Assembly: GCF_000632455.1 (NCBI RefSeq)
Contig: NZ_JFYL01000004.1
Coordinates: 1 to 64,000 of the forward strand
Reading direction: 5' to 3'
Source of the DNA: Acinetobacter sp. Ver3
GTDB taxonomy: Bacteria; Pseudomonadota; Gammaproteobacteria; Pseudomonadales; Moraxellaceae
Length of the DNA: 64,000 nucleotides
Position numbers and translations under genes: made by a program. The first letter of the stretch is position 1, and each line of letters opens with the position of its first letter. Below are positions 15,485 to 26,055 of the stretch, piece after piece. Below the pieces are notes generated by a model that ran no database searches, was not told the origin of the DNA, and saw only the letters and a program-made list of their open reading frames with translations.

Positions 15485-18010
15485 TTACTGCACGACACGC
15501 TCAAAATCAGGCATCTGAATATCACCAAGATCATCACCCCAAAAGCGCGTACGATCATGTTCACGTTCAGCTTTACGAAGTAATTTTTCTCTATAACCTG
15601 GTGCAATAATATCCTGCATCTCATCGAAAATCATACGATTCGTTGCTGCTTTTGTATACCAAAGGTTTTGAGCAGGGATTTTATTTTTAATAACTTTGAA
15701 TGCCTCATTCGCCGCATTGGTATCCTTTCCTTCATAGTATTGAGTAAAGTTTCCAACAGTCAAACCTAGCACAGCTTTAGCATCTGAACCCAAAGGACCT
15801 ACCATAAAATCTGTAGCACTACGACCACTGGTGTCAGTACCAGCTACAAGAATATCCCCAAGGATGGATAAACCACCACCTTGAACCGCTGAGCGTGTTA
15901 GAAAGTTAATGCCTTTTTGAGGATCATTTTCATCCCACATGGTAGATGGATCATTGCCGTTTGCAAGCTCTTTAAGCTGCACAACAAGTCCACCTAGCAT
16001 GGTTGTCATAATAAAAAGAGATGCTCCATACATGGCTCTTGAAGTACCCTTTTCCCTACTCATTGCACGTGATCCGTGACGCATAAGGAATGCTGCTGGG
16101 AATGATTTAAACTGAAGCATGGACTTCACCAGCTCACCCATGCCCGTACCTTTTTTTTGCCCTGCACTCATCCATGTACGTTCACGCAATCCAGCCTCAA
16201 CCACTGCCATTCCTTGCTCATCAAGTAAGTGAGCCTGAAATTGTGTCGCAACTTCATCTCGTACTGCTTTAGGATCACCAAATTGACTTAGCTTATCATC
16301 AGGAATTTCGTAGATTGATCGAGCAGACATAAGCTGATTGCCTTTACGGTCAATCACTGGTTCAGCTAATTGCATCACTTGCCATGCTCGTTCGTTTAAT
16401 CCTGTTTTTTCTAACAACTCACGATCTAATGGATCAAGATCATTCCAGCCTTTGGAGCGTGAAAGGCTTCCATATTTATGCATGAGCATCTTAGTAAATC
16501 CGACTTTTGAAGCTGCTGTCAGTGCATTCAAACCAGATATACGCATAACCTGTGAAGCAATACCACTCGACACACGTGCCAGTTTCTGTGACTTGCCATG
16601 CACCGAAGTTAGACCATCATCCGACCAGCGTGCAATAGATCCGAGCATTTCTTCAGTGGCCAAACCTAAGCTGTGCGCCAGCTCCCGATCTTCTTTATTT
16701 TTCGGATTCAACTGGCTGATCAGTTCGCCAAATGTTTTACGGTAGGCAATGCCATGGATCGATGCAGTCTTGGCAATCATGGCTTGATCTGTGACGGATG
16801 ATAATGTGGTGCCACCCAACATGGATGCCACGTTCATAGATCGGTATGCAAGACCGAGATTGGCCAGTACTTCGGATTGTGGTGTGTTCTGCCCGGTGAA
16901 CTCGTCAAACATGGTCTGGGCGCGTTTACGTGTCTTACCAGTAGAGTTTGCGTCAATACCTTTTTGCCAGTCCTTTTGCTCTGCCGCATCCATCAAAATG
17001 CGCATGGAATTTTTAGGACTACTGCCAAGATTTTCCACCATAGCAATATCTTTAGATAACCCATTAATATGCGCCTCAATTAAATCAACAAAAGGCATTC
17101 CGCCGAAATCTGCCTGATATTCAAGCCAAGCGTCTGCATCTTTAAAATGTAAAACACGACTTTCTGAATGACGGCTGGTGACTTTTGAATTACCGCCAAA
17201 GGACTGACGGCCAATTTCGGTTTTATTTGCGCCGTTGCTGCTCAGAGTGTCGAATGAGTATTCAAGCAGTTCGCGGATTTCTTGTTGTGAATAGTATGTG
17301 CCATCCTCATGCACATATTTTGAAGTATTGATCAGGCTTTCTGCCTTTTTTACCCAAGCTTCTTTCCCGGCTTTAACGATCTTTTCAAGACTGTGTGTCT
17401 GTGGTAATCCCCAATCATCTAGTTTTCCAATGTCACCACCTGAACGGTTGAAGCGTTCACGCATCCCTTCAAATACCTCGCCCATTTTATCGCTTATTTT
17501 CTTTGCTAATGGATCACCAGTATTATCACCAAAACGCTCACGGACAATTTTTTGCACCAAATCAGCATCGGTAAACACACCTAAACCGCCCTTGATGTTG
17601 GTATAGAAGTCTACTAGCTCACCACGGTAAATAGATGCAATTGCACGCGCTTTAGAATCCAAAGATTGAATTCCCGACATATCTCCGTGTGCTGCAACCA
17701 TTCGGTCTACAACTTCACTGGCTGATAAAGTTGGATGATCAAGTAAAGCTAAGTTTTTATTTTGAGTGAGAATATCTTGAGCTGCTATTTTATGTTTTCG
17801 TTTTAATTGTTCTTGAATATCTGTAGCTACAAACTCACCAGCTTTAACTAACTTTTCAGCATCGGATAGATTGCGCCATTTTTGAATATCTTTACGTGCT
17901 AAAGCTTTTTTAGCATCAATAACACGTTGATCAATATTTGCAGCTTCTTGAGCCGTTAGGGATGCTTTACCCAGTGCTTTGGCTACGGCGGCTTTACATT
18001 GTTCTTTCAT
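15485..18010 (-). CDS. Large internal virion / DNA-ejection protein
   Basis: 841-aa protein, largely helical, positioned after the transglycosylase-bearing core protein. A central Gly/Ala-rich stretch and the C-terminal pattern (PAQNLWYTKAATNRMIFDEMQ...APGYREKLLRKAEREHDR) match phage ejection proteins I recall from temperate podoviruses. Hydrophobic segments near 700 (YGASLFIMTTMLGGLVVQL) and 745 could insert into the host membrane. Together with the 936-aa gene it may stand in for the single long gp16 of T7. Confidence 0.7.
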   Translation of the reverse strand: MKEQCKAAVAKALGKASLTAQEAANIDQRVIDAKKALARKDIQKWRNLSDAEKLVKAGEFVATDIQEQLKRKHKIAAQDILTQNKNLALLDHPTLSASEVVDRMVAAHGDMSGIQSLDSKARAIASIYRGELVDFYTNIKGGLGVFTDADLVQKIVRERFGDNTGDPLAKKISDKMGEVFEGMRERFNRSGGDIGKLDDWGLPQTHSLEKIVKAGKEAWVKKAESLINTSKYVHEDGTYYSQQEIRELLEYSFDTLSSNGANKTEIGRQSFGGNSKVTSRHSESRVLHFKDADAWLEYQADFGGMPFVDLIEAHINGLSKDIAMVENLGSSPKNSMRILMDAAEQKDWQKGIDANSTGKTRKRAQTMFDEFTGQNTPQSEVLANLGLAYRSMNVASMLGGTTLSSVTDQAMIAKTASIHGIAYRKTFGELISQLNPKNKEDRELAHSLGLATEEMLGSIARWSDDGLTSVHGKSQKLARVSSGIASQVMRISGLNALTAASKVGFTKMLMHKYGSLSRSKGWNDLDPLDRELLEKTGLNERAWQVMQLAEPVIDRKGNQLMSARSIYEIPDDKLSQFGDPKAVRDEVATQFQAHLLDEQGMAVVEAGLRERTWMSAGQKKGTGMGELVKSMLQFKSFPAAFLMRHGSRAMSREKGTSRAMYGASLFIMTTMLGGLVVQLKELANGNDPSTMWDENDPQKGINFLTRSAVQGGGLSILGDILVAGTDTSGRSATDFMVGPLGSDAKAVLGLTVGNFTQYYEGKDTNAANEAFKVIKNKIPAQNLWYTKAATNRMIFDEMQDIIAPGYREKLLRKAEREHDRTRFWGDDLGDIQMPDFERVVQ

Positions 18011-18015
18011 AATAA

Positions 18016-18071
18016 AAATGCCCAGATAATTTTGATCATCTGAGCATTTGTTAAGGTTGGGTTTGTTGGGT
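18016..18071 (-). terminator. Terminator/start module: ACCCAACAAACC, hairpin, T run, start codon
   Basis: On the minus strand ACCCAACAAACC (18071-18060) comes just after a stop codon; then a 12-position stem with one wobble (18049-18038 with 18027-18016), TTTTATT and the ATG of the 841-aa gene. The same layout occurs at 26621-26672 and 31327-31392. Confidence 0.65.
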
Positions 18072-18074
18072 AAA

Positions 18075-18257
18075 TCATCTCGGTTTAAAGTTAATCACTC
18101 CGCGTCCGAATAAATAAGATAAGTCACGCTTCATTTGCTCCTTATCATCATTTAATTTTAAATTGGTAATACAGTGAATAGTTACAGGCTTACCGTAGTC
18201 ATTGGTGAATGTAACATCGTAACAGTGCTCTGATTGGATAATATCTAAATAGCTCAT
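18075..18257 (-). CDS. Small hypothetical phage protein, 60 aa
   Basis: Not recognised (MSYLDIIQSEHCYDVTFTNDYG...). It has a strong ribosome binding site (AAGGAGCTCAC) before the ATG at 18257 and lies between two virion core genes. The 113 bp before it (18258-18371) are AT-rich and gene-free and may hold a promoter (TTGATT with TAATAT 20 nt on, too wide to be sure). Confidence 0.65.
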   Translation of the reverse strand: MSYLDIIQSEHCYDVTFTNDYGKPVTIHCITNLKLNDDKEQMKRDLSYLFGRGVINFKPR

Positions 18258-18371
18258 GTGAGCTCCTTATATTAGTAAATTAAAAAACAATGTGAATCAA
18301 ATAACCCACACCACAGTTTAATTATACACCATTTACAGCTAACATATTGATTTTAAAAAGTATGCACACTT

Positions 18372-21182
18372 TTACTCACCAAACTGCAAAGCACAACTAA
18401 TCGCCGTCTGAGTTGCCAAAGTGTCTTCTTGAGCTTGTCTAACTTCTGCTTCCAATTCATCCAAACGTTCACGCAATGTCATCGTGATTTCTTCCATCTC
18501 ACCATCTGGACGCATACGACTAACTGAAATCTGTTGATCAGGATTTTGCATAATAATATCCAAAGCCGCTGATTCTTCAGGACCATCACCAAACAAAGAA
18601 CCTTGTCGCGGATCTCCCATGCTTTCGATACGATCAATTTCAGATTGAATATTCTCTGAAATCCCTTTAGCACTTCGTTTATTTTGATCAAATACATTTA
18701 AGAACTGTTTTGCACCAGGTGTAAGTCCATCATCTATTAACTGACCTTGGTTTAAATAGTCTTGAACGTTATGGCCATTGGCCTTTAGATCACTCAGTTT
18801 TTGCGCTGCTTGTGCTAAATCACTTGCTAAAGTGTTTTGATGTCTACCCCCTTGCTTAACCAAATCACCGAGCTGTGCAAGTTGTGGAGCGCTACGAAGC
18901 AATGCATTTAAAACCGTTTTACTATCATCATCCAAAGATTCAGCCAATCGAGTTACTAGACTTGAATCACCGTATGCACGCTGTACCAATGCAGATTCAA
19001 TACGGCGTTTACCATCTTGGTTTAATCGCCCTTCAGCCGTCATCATCGTAGCTTGTTCAGCCTTAGGTAATGATGAAATAAATCCACGTACAAAATCCAT
19101 CGAACCATCTAAGTTGACTGATCCGTCTGAATTAAAATTAATCATGGATGAGTCTGGTAAACGATCAACGTCTGAAACAGCTCTTTCAGTAGCGCTGAAT
19201 TGCGCCACATCAGACTCATTAGCTAAGCGAGCAAATTGCACACGGTCAGTATCTGTTAGGCGCGTACGGACTAAAACGGGCTTGTTTATGCCTGTTATAT
19301 CGATGCCTTTTGATGTGGCATAGTCTGCAACAAACTGTTGGTATGCATCTGCTTTGCCTGACTCGTAAGCTTTTGCAATGGCCAGTGTACGTCCGTTGCC
19401 TGATTCAACTACGTTATCCATACCGATAATAGGTGCACCATCAGACAGCTTTGGAGATTCACCGAGCCATTCAGGTTTTAAGTCATTCGCCATTTGCTCG
19501 ATCTGTTGGCGTGATGCTTCACGTGTACGGTCACGTGGTTGTAATTCACTTGGATAATTAGGATTGACGCCATAAGCTAAATCATTCGATGCAATGAGCT
19601 CATCAAGTGATTTAACTTCATAAGCAAAGTCATAACTTGAACCATCCATCCCCATTGCTGTGCTGGTATTGGTACCACCATATCGAGCACTTAATTGATT
19701 CCATTTACTGCGCCATTTACCAATAGCTTGACCAACGGTCATACCCTGCATGCCATTATTTACCACAATGTCATTGGCATTCTTTGGATCGTACTTGCGA
19801 ACCACATCAATCAGCTTTGTATTTGGATCTGCTTTTAGAACTGCACTTGCGCCACCAGGTCCAAGTAAATGCCCTAGATAATGTTCATGCGGTTGCAGTT
19901 CACGGCCAATACTTTTACGGATCGTGCTTTCCGCCTGTTTCATATGCTTGAAGCCAATGCGGATTTGTTCGTCCACACTGTTACGATCTCGACCACCTAA
20001 ATTACTCCAAGTCTTATCCAGAACTTGGAATAAGCCATGCGCCGTAGACGTTGGATTTTTAGCAGTTGAACTAAATTGACCACCTGTTTCTATGTGGCCA
20101 ATAACCAAAGCTACTGACGGATCAATTCCTTCTTGCTGTGCCTTGCGTGCAATCAATTTAGCGTTTGCTGGAATTGCCATATTTTCATATTGGACTGGAC
20201 GTTTCTTCTCTTCGCCCTGTACTTCATGAGGAATATTGACTGGTCGACCAGCAACTAAATCAGCTTTCGCTTTATCCAAATTTTTATAGTGATTGTTTTC
20301 TTGAATTGGATTAGTTGTATTTACTGGCTCTAATGTCTTATCAAACTCCATTTCATTTGCGACAAGTGCAGCATGTTTTTGCTCAGGAGTAGCATTAGAC
20401 ATATAGCGTCCAGCACCAAAAAACAGAGTATTTAAAAGTACATCTGTTGCTACTGATTCGCCTGTGACTTCATATTTCTTTGCTTGCTTGTCATATCCTT
20501 CAGACTCAAGAGCTTGATTCGATGCATACTGACCTGCAGTAGATAAAGCAGTCGCCCCACCTATTGAGAGCAATCCATCTTTGATCAATCCACCTGTGCC
20601 CTTAAATCCATAAGACATCGGCAAAACGGTCGATACTGCTGCAACCGCACCATCGGTCAAAGCAACTTGTGTGGCTGTATCACTATCAACACCTTGGCGT
20701 GTTAAATCACCATAGACATGATTAGTTTCTGATAGTCCTGTTGCAGCTGCTGCACCACCAATACCACCAATTGCCCCGCCTAAGGTTGCACGTGTGGCAT
20801 AGTCACCAAGGCTAAATGCTATATTCCCAATAGTGCCTGTATTTTCCTTGTCTTCAAGATAATCGATTGATCCATAGATAAGCTCATCACGTACCTTATC
20901 CTTATTTTCTTTATAGACAGAATAAGGCTCTATAAATTCCTCTGTTCGTACATCCCTCAAAGAATGCGATACACGATCTACCACGGCATCAACTGGTGCC
21001 ATGACAGTTTCACCAACTTTAGCAAATCCAGCAGCCATACCACGAAAAGGCGCACTAACAGCACCATCAAATAATCCAACTTCTTTCGGTTGCTCAATGG
21101 GTTTATGTGCAAGACCCTTGGAGTTTAACTCATCAATTTGACGCTGTTCTTCGCCTGCAAATTCAGATAACCAGTTGCTCAT
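18372..21182 (-). CDS. Internal virion protein with lytic transglycosylase and DdrB-like ParB domains (gp16-like)
   Basis: 936-aa core protein expected to be ejected to breach the cell wall. Residues about 85-230 are Gly/Ala-rich with possible membrane helices. A soluble lytic transglycosylase domain is at about 340-460, with IGHIETGGQFSS around the catalytic Glu and HGLFQVLDKTW. A ParB-like segment of the DdrB type is at about 520-660 (IIGMDNVVESGNGRTLAIAKAY). Its end has a coiled-coil-like Glu-rich helix. Its ATG touches the stop of the preceding core gene. The ParB-like part is unusual for T7-type core proteins. Confidence 0.88.
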   Translation of the reverse strand: MSNWLSEFAGEEQRQIDELNSKGLAHKPIEQPKEVGLFDGAVSAPFRGMAAGFAKVGETVMAPVDAVVDRVSHSLRDVRTEEFIEPYSVYKENKDKVRDELIYGSIDYLEDKENTGTIGNIAFSLGDYATRATLGGAIGGIGGAAAATGLSETNHVYGDLTRQGVDSDTATQVALTDGAVAAVSTVLPMSYGFKGTGGLIKDGLLSIGGATALSTAGQYASNQALESEGYDKQAKKYEVTGESVATDVLLNTLFFGAGRYMSNATPEQKHAALVANEMEFDKTLEPVNTTNPIQENNHYKNLDKAKADLVAGRPVNIPHEVQGEEKKRPVQYENMAIPANAKLIARKAQQEGIDPSVALVIGHIETGGQFSSTAKNPTSTAHGLFQVLDKTWSNLGGRDRNSVDEQIRIGFKHMKQAESTIRKSIGRELQPHEHYLGHLLGPGGASAVLKADPNTKLIDVVRKYDPKNANDIVVNNGMQGMTVGQAIGKWRSKWNQLSARYGGTNTSTAMGMDGSSYDFAYEVKSLDELIASNDLAYGVNPNYPSELQPRDRTREASRQQIEQMANDLKPEWLGESPKLSDGAPIIGMDNVVESGNGRTLAIAKAYESGKADAYQQFVADYATSKGIDITGINKPVLVRTRLTDTDRVQFARLANESDVAQFSATERAVSDVDRLPDSSMINFNSDGSVNLDGSMDFVRGFISSLPKAEQATMMTAEGRLNQDGKRRIESALVQRAYGDSSLVTRLAESLDDDSKTVLNALLRSAPQLAQLGDLVKQGGRHQNTLASDLAQAAQKLSDLKANGHNVQDYLNQGQLIDDGLTPGAKQFLNVFDQNKRSAKGISENIQSEIDRIESMGDPRQGSLFGDGPEESAALDIIMQNPDQQISVSRMRPDGEMEEITMTLRERLDELEAEVRQAQEDTLATQTAISCALQFGE

Positions 21183-23167
21183 TACTTAGTTACTCCATTC
21201 AGGTTGATTCGCCAAATTGCACCATTAACAATTAATGGGGTTCCGCGCTCATTGATCAAATCATATTGAATTTCACCACGTGCTGAACGTTTATCAGAAC
21301 GGCGTAAACGTAAGTCTTGTAATTCAGCAACACTTAAGCCTGTTTGCTTGGCTATCGTGTTGTAGCCTTTTTCTAAGTGGCTTTCAAAATTTGTATCATC
21401 CATGCCATATGGTTTTGAGACTTTCCAATCAGATTGACCATATTTCACGTTTTGTTTATATACACCACCAGTGGCCATACTGAGTGCAGTAGAAACTAAG
21501 TTTTTATTGATATCGTCTTTATCTTTATGCTGGTAGTTATCACGTTCTGTCAAATGAGCATAGATTGATTTAAATGCTGAAAAGCTCATATTTGCTGTAG
21601 TACCTGTGACAGATGTACCCACATATTTTCCGAATTCCTGACGAAGCAAATCATCTTTTGGCAAAATCAATTGTTTATTTTTTAAAGCTTGTGTGCCACT
21701 TACTATCGCAGTCGCAACGTCCTCACCTTTTGTCGACCTATAGTTATTCATACGCGCTACACCAGCCATCACGTAAGATAAATCTCCAGAACCTAACTGC
21801 CCCAAAGCTGATCCCCACAAAGATGAACCATCCTGAACACCTTTGGACTGCCCAATCAATTCACCGATAAAATTCAGCTTTTCATTCACTGGCATAGCTT
21901 CAAAGGCTTTTCGTGCTTCTGGTAAATCTTCTTCTGAAATTGGACGTACTGATAGATTTGCATCTTTCAACGCAATTTGATTTACGCCGTTATCAATCAA
22001 TTTAGAGACAAATGATTTCGGACTGCTACGCAATTCACTAGATGAAAGCGTATGAACCTTTAAACCAGCCTCTGACACAGCTTGATTAGGATTCTTCTTA
22101 ATATTCTCTAACTTCTCAGCATGCAGAGATTCAAATACACCTAGAATCTTTTCTTCAGTAGCTGGATCGGCTGAAGGACTATTAGCCATTTTAGATTTTT
22201 GCTGATTGATACGCTTGAGTTGCTCAGTGGTGGATAGCTGATTAAAGTGCTGAAAATTATTAGACTGCTGCTTATAAAATTTGAACTCACTTTCATGTTC
22301 AGTACCTGAAACAGCTTTTTCAACGTTCAAGGAATACTCTTCATCCAACATACGCCCTGTGAGAACTTGAGTTTTAAAATCTCCGAAAACTTTACCCGCC
22401 ATTTGCACTCGTTTATTTTCTTCGACCTCAACCTGTTTATTAATCGCATCGATACGGCTTTGTGCTTGGGCTTTCTTTTGCTGTGCTTGCTGACCATCAA
22501 GATAACCGTATTTACCTTGATCGAGTTCACCTACCAAAGCTTGTAAGTCTTGAGTGTTCTTTGTTTCGATCGCTTTAGTTATACGGCTATCAATTTCTAT
22601 GAGATCCATTGAAGTGTTGTAAGTACTCAGGCGTTGCTGTTTTACATGCTCAGGAATATTCAAAGTCGAAATATTATTTTTTAAATATTCTGCACCTTGT
22701 TGACGTGGCATACGTGTCGCAATTTCAGTCATACGATCAGCAACGTTTAAACCGCGCTGTTCATCAGCTCTCAACTGCAATGGTAGAAAACCTGTACCAT
22801 TTCGATTGACGTTACTGGTCCAATGGTTTTTTAAATCCTGACGTGCATGCTGTGGTAGATCATTTTCAATTTCTTTAAATCGTTTCTCTGACCAACCACT
22901 TAATAATTTATTCGCATCTTCTGCACCCATTGCGCCGTTTGCCACATCGTTTTTAAGCTTAGTAACTTGCTCCGATAGTTCTACCGTCAAGATGTCATCA
23001 ACTTTGACCTTGGCTTCTTTGGTGGCTAATTCATTTCTTGCATCAACCACACCGCCTATTGCTTGACCTAAATTAGAAAGACCTGAAAATGCGGGGCTTT
23101 GTCTTAATTGCGGACTAGAATTAATTCGACCTTGTGAACGAGGAATCATCACCATAATTATTTCCAC
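21182..23167 (-). CDS. Internal virion protein, T7 gp15-like
   Basis: 661-aa helical protein with a long coiled-coil-like middle (VEVEENKRVQMAGKVFGDFK and following) between the gp14-like and gp16-like genes. Position and size (T7 gp15 is 747 aa) support the call; no catalytic motif is seen. The start at 23167 could instead be M at 23152 (MVMIPRSQGRINSS). It overlaps the previous gene by 10 nt. Confidence 0.75.
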   Translation of the reverse strand: MEIIMVMIPRSQGRINSSPQLRQSPAFSGLSNLGQAIGGVVDARNELATKEAKVKVDDILTVELSEQVTKLKNDVANGAMGAEDANKLLSGWSEKRFKEIENDLPQHARQDLKNHWTSNVNRNGTGFLPLQLRADEQRGLNVADRMTEIATRMPRQQGAEYLKNNISTLNIPEHVKQQRLSTYNTSMDLIEIDSRITKAIETKNTQDLQALVGELDQGKYGYLDGQQAQQKKAQAQSRIDAINKQVEVEENKRVQMAGKVFGDFKTQVLTGRMLDEEYSLNVEKAVSGTEHESEFKFYKQQSNNFQHFNQLSTTEQLKRINQQKSKMANSPSADPATEEKILGVFESLHAEKLENIKKNPNQAVSEAGLKVHTLSSSELRSSPKSFVSKLIDNGVNQIALKDANLSVRPISEEDLPEARKAFEAMPVNEKLNFIGELIGQSKGVQDGSSLWGSALGQLGSGDLSYVMAGVARMNNYRSTKGEDVATAIVSGTQALKNKQLILPKDDLLRQEFGKYVGTSVTGTTANMSFSAFKSIYAHLTERDNYQHKDKDDINKNLVSTALSMATGGVYKQNVKYGQSDWKVSKPYGMDDTNFESHLEKGYNTIAKQTGLSVAELQDLRLRRSDKRSARGEIQYDLINERGTPLIVNGAIWRINLNGVTK

Positions 23168-23562
23168 CCTGCTACACGTGCACCAGCACTAATCGCACTG
23201 CTTGCCGATCTCAAACCATAGCTATTTGATTGTATGCTTCCAGCTCTTCGAATATTTGAAGCGTTATTGTCTGCATCTTGAATCATGATTGCAGCGTTAT
23301 AAGCACCATCAGAGATAAATTCATCTTGAATAGCAGCTGCTGAACCGACATCAACATCAAGTCCATTTTCTGCCGCTGCTGCACGTGCTGAACCAGCATT
23401 ATTTTTTGCCATAAGTCTAGCTTTTTCAGCCTCAACACGTGCTACTGAGCGTACCGTTTTGGCATTACCTTTCGCTTCAGCACGTGTTTGAACAGCATTC
23501 ATAGAGTTTTCAACACTGCTGAAAATATCGCTAATCAATCCACCGCTTTTACCACCACACAT
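23158..23562 (-). CDS. Internal virion protein, T7 gp14-like
   Basis: 134-aa Ala-rich helical protein (VRSVARVEAEKARLMAKNN...RAAAAENGLDVDVGSAA). It follows the GNAT-like gene by 2 nt and precedes gp15-like, as gp13-14-15 in T7. Its N-terminus MCGGKSGG resembles the MCGGVVGK start of the 76-aa gene at 30789. I infer a core protein from order and composition. Confidence 0.65.
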   Translation of the reverse strand: MCGGKSGGLISDIFSSVENSMNAVQTRAEAKGNAKTVRSVARVEAEKARLMAKNNAGSARAAAAENGLDVDVGSAAAIQDEFISDGAYNAAIMIQDADNNASNIRRAGSIQSNSYGLRSASSAISAGARVAGWK

Positions 23563-23564
23563 AG

Positions 23565-24017
23565 TTAAATATCCTTTTCCAATACATAGCCAGTGAGTTC
23601 AAACCCATGCGATTCATAAAGCTTTACAGTCTTATCAGCATGAATTCCTGTGATAGTTCCAACGCTTATTCGATCAGCACTATGCATTTCAGACCATAAA
23701 ACGAATGCTTTGATTAAATCTGATGCTGCACCTGACTTACGATACTCAGGTAATACGTATAAACCATGCTCATATGCGACCTTATGACCAGTTCGCCAAT
23801 CAATATCAATGGCACCAATTAGCGTCCCGACCACTTCAAACTCATTATCTAGAACAACAAAGATTGAACCGTATTCATCAATTAGTTTTTCAAATACTTG
23901 GGTCGCACGTTTTGTGTCGAACCCTTGAGATTTGAAACGCTCCGATTCTTGAGTAAGTTTTTCGCCAAAATCTACTAATACTGGAACGTCTCGTTCTTCT
24001 GCTGCACGTACATACAT
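23565..24017 (-). CDS. GNAT-fold protein at the gp13 position
   Basis: 150-aa protein with the N-acetyltransferase fold: YVLPEYRKSGAASDLIKAF is the acetyl-CoA loop, followed by VGTITGIHADKTVKLYESHGFELTGYVLEKDI. T7-type phages carry a related fold at the gp13 position, so it may serve virion assembly rather than acetylate a host substrate. It starts 1 nt after the tail tubular B stop. Confidence 0.85.
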   Translation of the reverse strand: MYVRAAEERDVPVLVDFGEKLTQESERFKSQGFDTKRATQVFEKLIDEYGSIFVVLDNEFEVVGTLIGAIDIDWRTGHKVAYEHGLYVLPEYRKSGAASDLIKAFVLWSEMHSADRISVGTITGIHADKTVKLYESHGFELTGYVLEKDI

Positions 24018-24018
24018 T

Positions 24019-26055
24019 TTATTTCTCGTTCACTGATGCCAACATAGAGATACTTTGAACGTGAAACGGTAGAGGTTTGTTGTGTGTTAATTTAATTTGT
24101 AGTTCATGCAGTGGCATCCAACCACTTAGTGCTACTTCGGTGTAGCCTGTAAATGGCTGATTCTGAAAGGCCCATTGATCATTTCGCTTGTGCTGAAACT
24201 CATATTCATTGACATAACCACCAATCGATTTATTGAGCCACACCACAACATCATGGACCATAATTTTATGGAACATCATGGTTGATGGTACCTGGCTAAA
24301 ATCAGGTGCAAGCAAATCAACGACCATCTCAAATGGCTGACCTAGAAACGCTGTAGCCACACCATCGGGATAATCTTCACTGTAAAAATAACCGTCATAT
24401 TCAGACCAGTTATAGAGCGGATCGACTAACTTCTGCATATTTGCATCAAGCGTTGAGTTCGTGACTAAGAATTCACAATCACTCAATGCGCTATCCGTGA
24501 TTTCTTCAAGAAATGTTTTGCCATTTCGATCAGTGAGCATGAAACATTGATCTGATCCAGTACTGGTTGGCAAGGCACATATCGAGATTACATCTGCACC
24601 GAAATCATGTAGTGACCATGCATTCATTTCCTGATCACGGTTAAGTGTGATACTCGCTACTTTCCCATCACCCAAGACCATCCAGACAAGGCTATACGGC
24701 GTTTGTTGATAAGCAATCTCTTTGATGCCACCGTGATTCTGAGAAATATGTGGTGCAACTGCTGAAAGTTCTGGTGAAGTCAGACCATCCACTTCATAGC
24801 GGTATGACAATGCTCTTAAACGCTCACCACCACGTTGAACAAATAACAATTCATTACCGACTAAACATGGTCGTACATCTTTTTGAACGCCGTATGATGT
24901 GTGTTGGTCGATCTGTGCCGAAGCTGGTGTGAGTGCACCAGTCGAACTAATCAGAAACTCTGAGCCACCTGTAAGCGCAACCACGCCGCCACGTTGAGCA
25001 AGATGCAAAATATTATCTGACTGAGCAGATGATGAAGCGATGCTAAATGCATCTGAATCCTGAGTCGACTCCAAAAAGTCGCCGTCATTTCCAATCGAAC
25101 TAAACCACATCTGATTCGGATTGGTTTTTGTATTGGCAAATACCAGTCTTTGTTTGAAAAATACAACCGTCCGTGGGTAACCTGTACTTGATGTAAATGC
25201 CAATGATCCCAAAGTCCAAGACTTTGCGATTGCTTGTACATCCGCATTCAACTTGACCATGACTTCACCCATTACCACTGTAGGTGAACTGATCGATGTG
25301 ATCTTGACCTGACCACCGTTGATAGAGACTACTGCACCAATATGACTTGAATTGAATACTGAAGCATCTACATTTGTCACTAATTCCCACTGTGATGCAG
25401 ATTCAGCAGGTATTGCGTTTTTATTGTCGACTATCGCTCGCCATGTTTGCCCCATGTAAATCACACGGTCACCAATAAGGTATTGCTCTGCATTGTTCCA
25501 AGATGGAAAAGCTGTAGCGGTCAGACTAATATTTTTACCAACATCCGTACCTGATGGTTTTAAAGCAACGTTTGGCGAAGATCCGAGTTCATCTGTAGGC
25601 TGTGTCGTGAAGTTAAATGGACTGAATTGCCAATTGGTAAAATCTGCAGAACAAATAAAACGATAAACTGGTGTTTCACCCTGCACGAAATACATGCGGT
25701 ACCGTGTATGTGCAAATTGAACTTCTTTGATCTTTTGCGCCGTATCGTATGGCGTTTCTACTGACCATACCGTTGTATTCGACCGTGGATCATAGACATA
25801 CAAATGACCGATCTTAAGGATGATCATGTACGCATTTTCTGAATTTGGAATGAACGGGATTAGGCGAAGGCAATCGTCAAATACACCCTTGAATCTTGTA
25901 CCTGGTCTTTTCTTAGCTCCACCTTCAACAAGTGGAATCGCATTTAATAGCGTCTTTGCACCATTTCCATACTGCTGAATATCTGTTCGAGTATGGAGTA
26001 ATGGAGATAGCTCACCACTGCTGAGATTGTTTTTTAATAACCATTGTCTAGCCAT
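24019..26055 (-). CDS. Tail tubular protein B (nozzle), T7 gp12-like
   Basis: 678-aa beta-rich nozzle protein. The start ARQWLLKNNLSSGELSPLLHTRTDIQQYGNG is the conserved opening of podovirus nozzle proteins; SWRAIVDN-like and KMWFSSIGNDGDF-like repeats follow (FANTKTNPNQMWFSSIGNDG). It joins the tail tubular A ring and the tailspikes. It overlaps the preceding gene by one base. Confidence 0.92.
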   Translation of the reverse strand: MARQWLLKNNLSSGELSPLLHTRTDIQQYGNGAKTLLNAIPLVEGGAKKRPGTRFKGVFDDCLRLIPFIPNSENAYMIILKIGHLYVYDPRSNTTVWSVETPYDTAQKIKEVQFAHTRYRMYFVQGETPVYRFICSADFTNWQFSPFNFTTQPTDELGSSPNVALKPSGTDVGKNISLTATAFPSWNNAEQYLIGDRVIYMGQTWRAIVDNKNAIPAESASQWELVTNVDASVFNSSHIGAVVSINGGQVKITSISSPTVVMGEVMVKLNADVQAIAKSWTLGSLAFTSSTGYPRTVVFFKQRLVFANTKTNPNQMWFSSIGNDGDFLESTQDSDAFSIASSSAQSDNILHLAQRGGVVALTGGSEFLISSTGALTPASAQIDQHTSYGVQKDVRPCLVGNELLFVQRGGERLRALSYRYEVDGLTSPELSAVAPHISQNHGGIKEIAYQQTPYSLVWMVLGDGKVASITLNRDQEMNAWSLHDFGADVISICALPTSTGSDQCFMLTDRNGKTFLEEITDSALSDCEFLVTNSTLDANMQKLVDPLYNWSEYDGYFYSEDYPDGVATAFLGQPFEMVVDLLAPDFSQVPSTMMFHKIMVHDVVVWLNKSIGGYVNEYEFQHKRNDQWAFQNQPFTGYTEVALSGWMPLHELQIKLTHNKPLPFHVQSISMLASVNEK

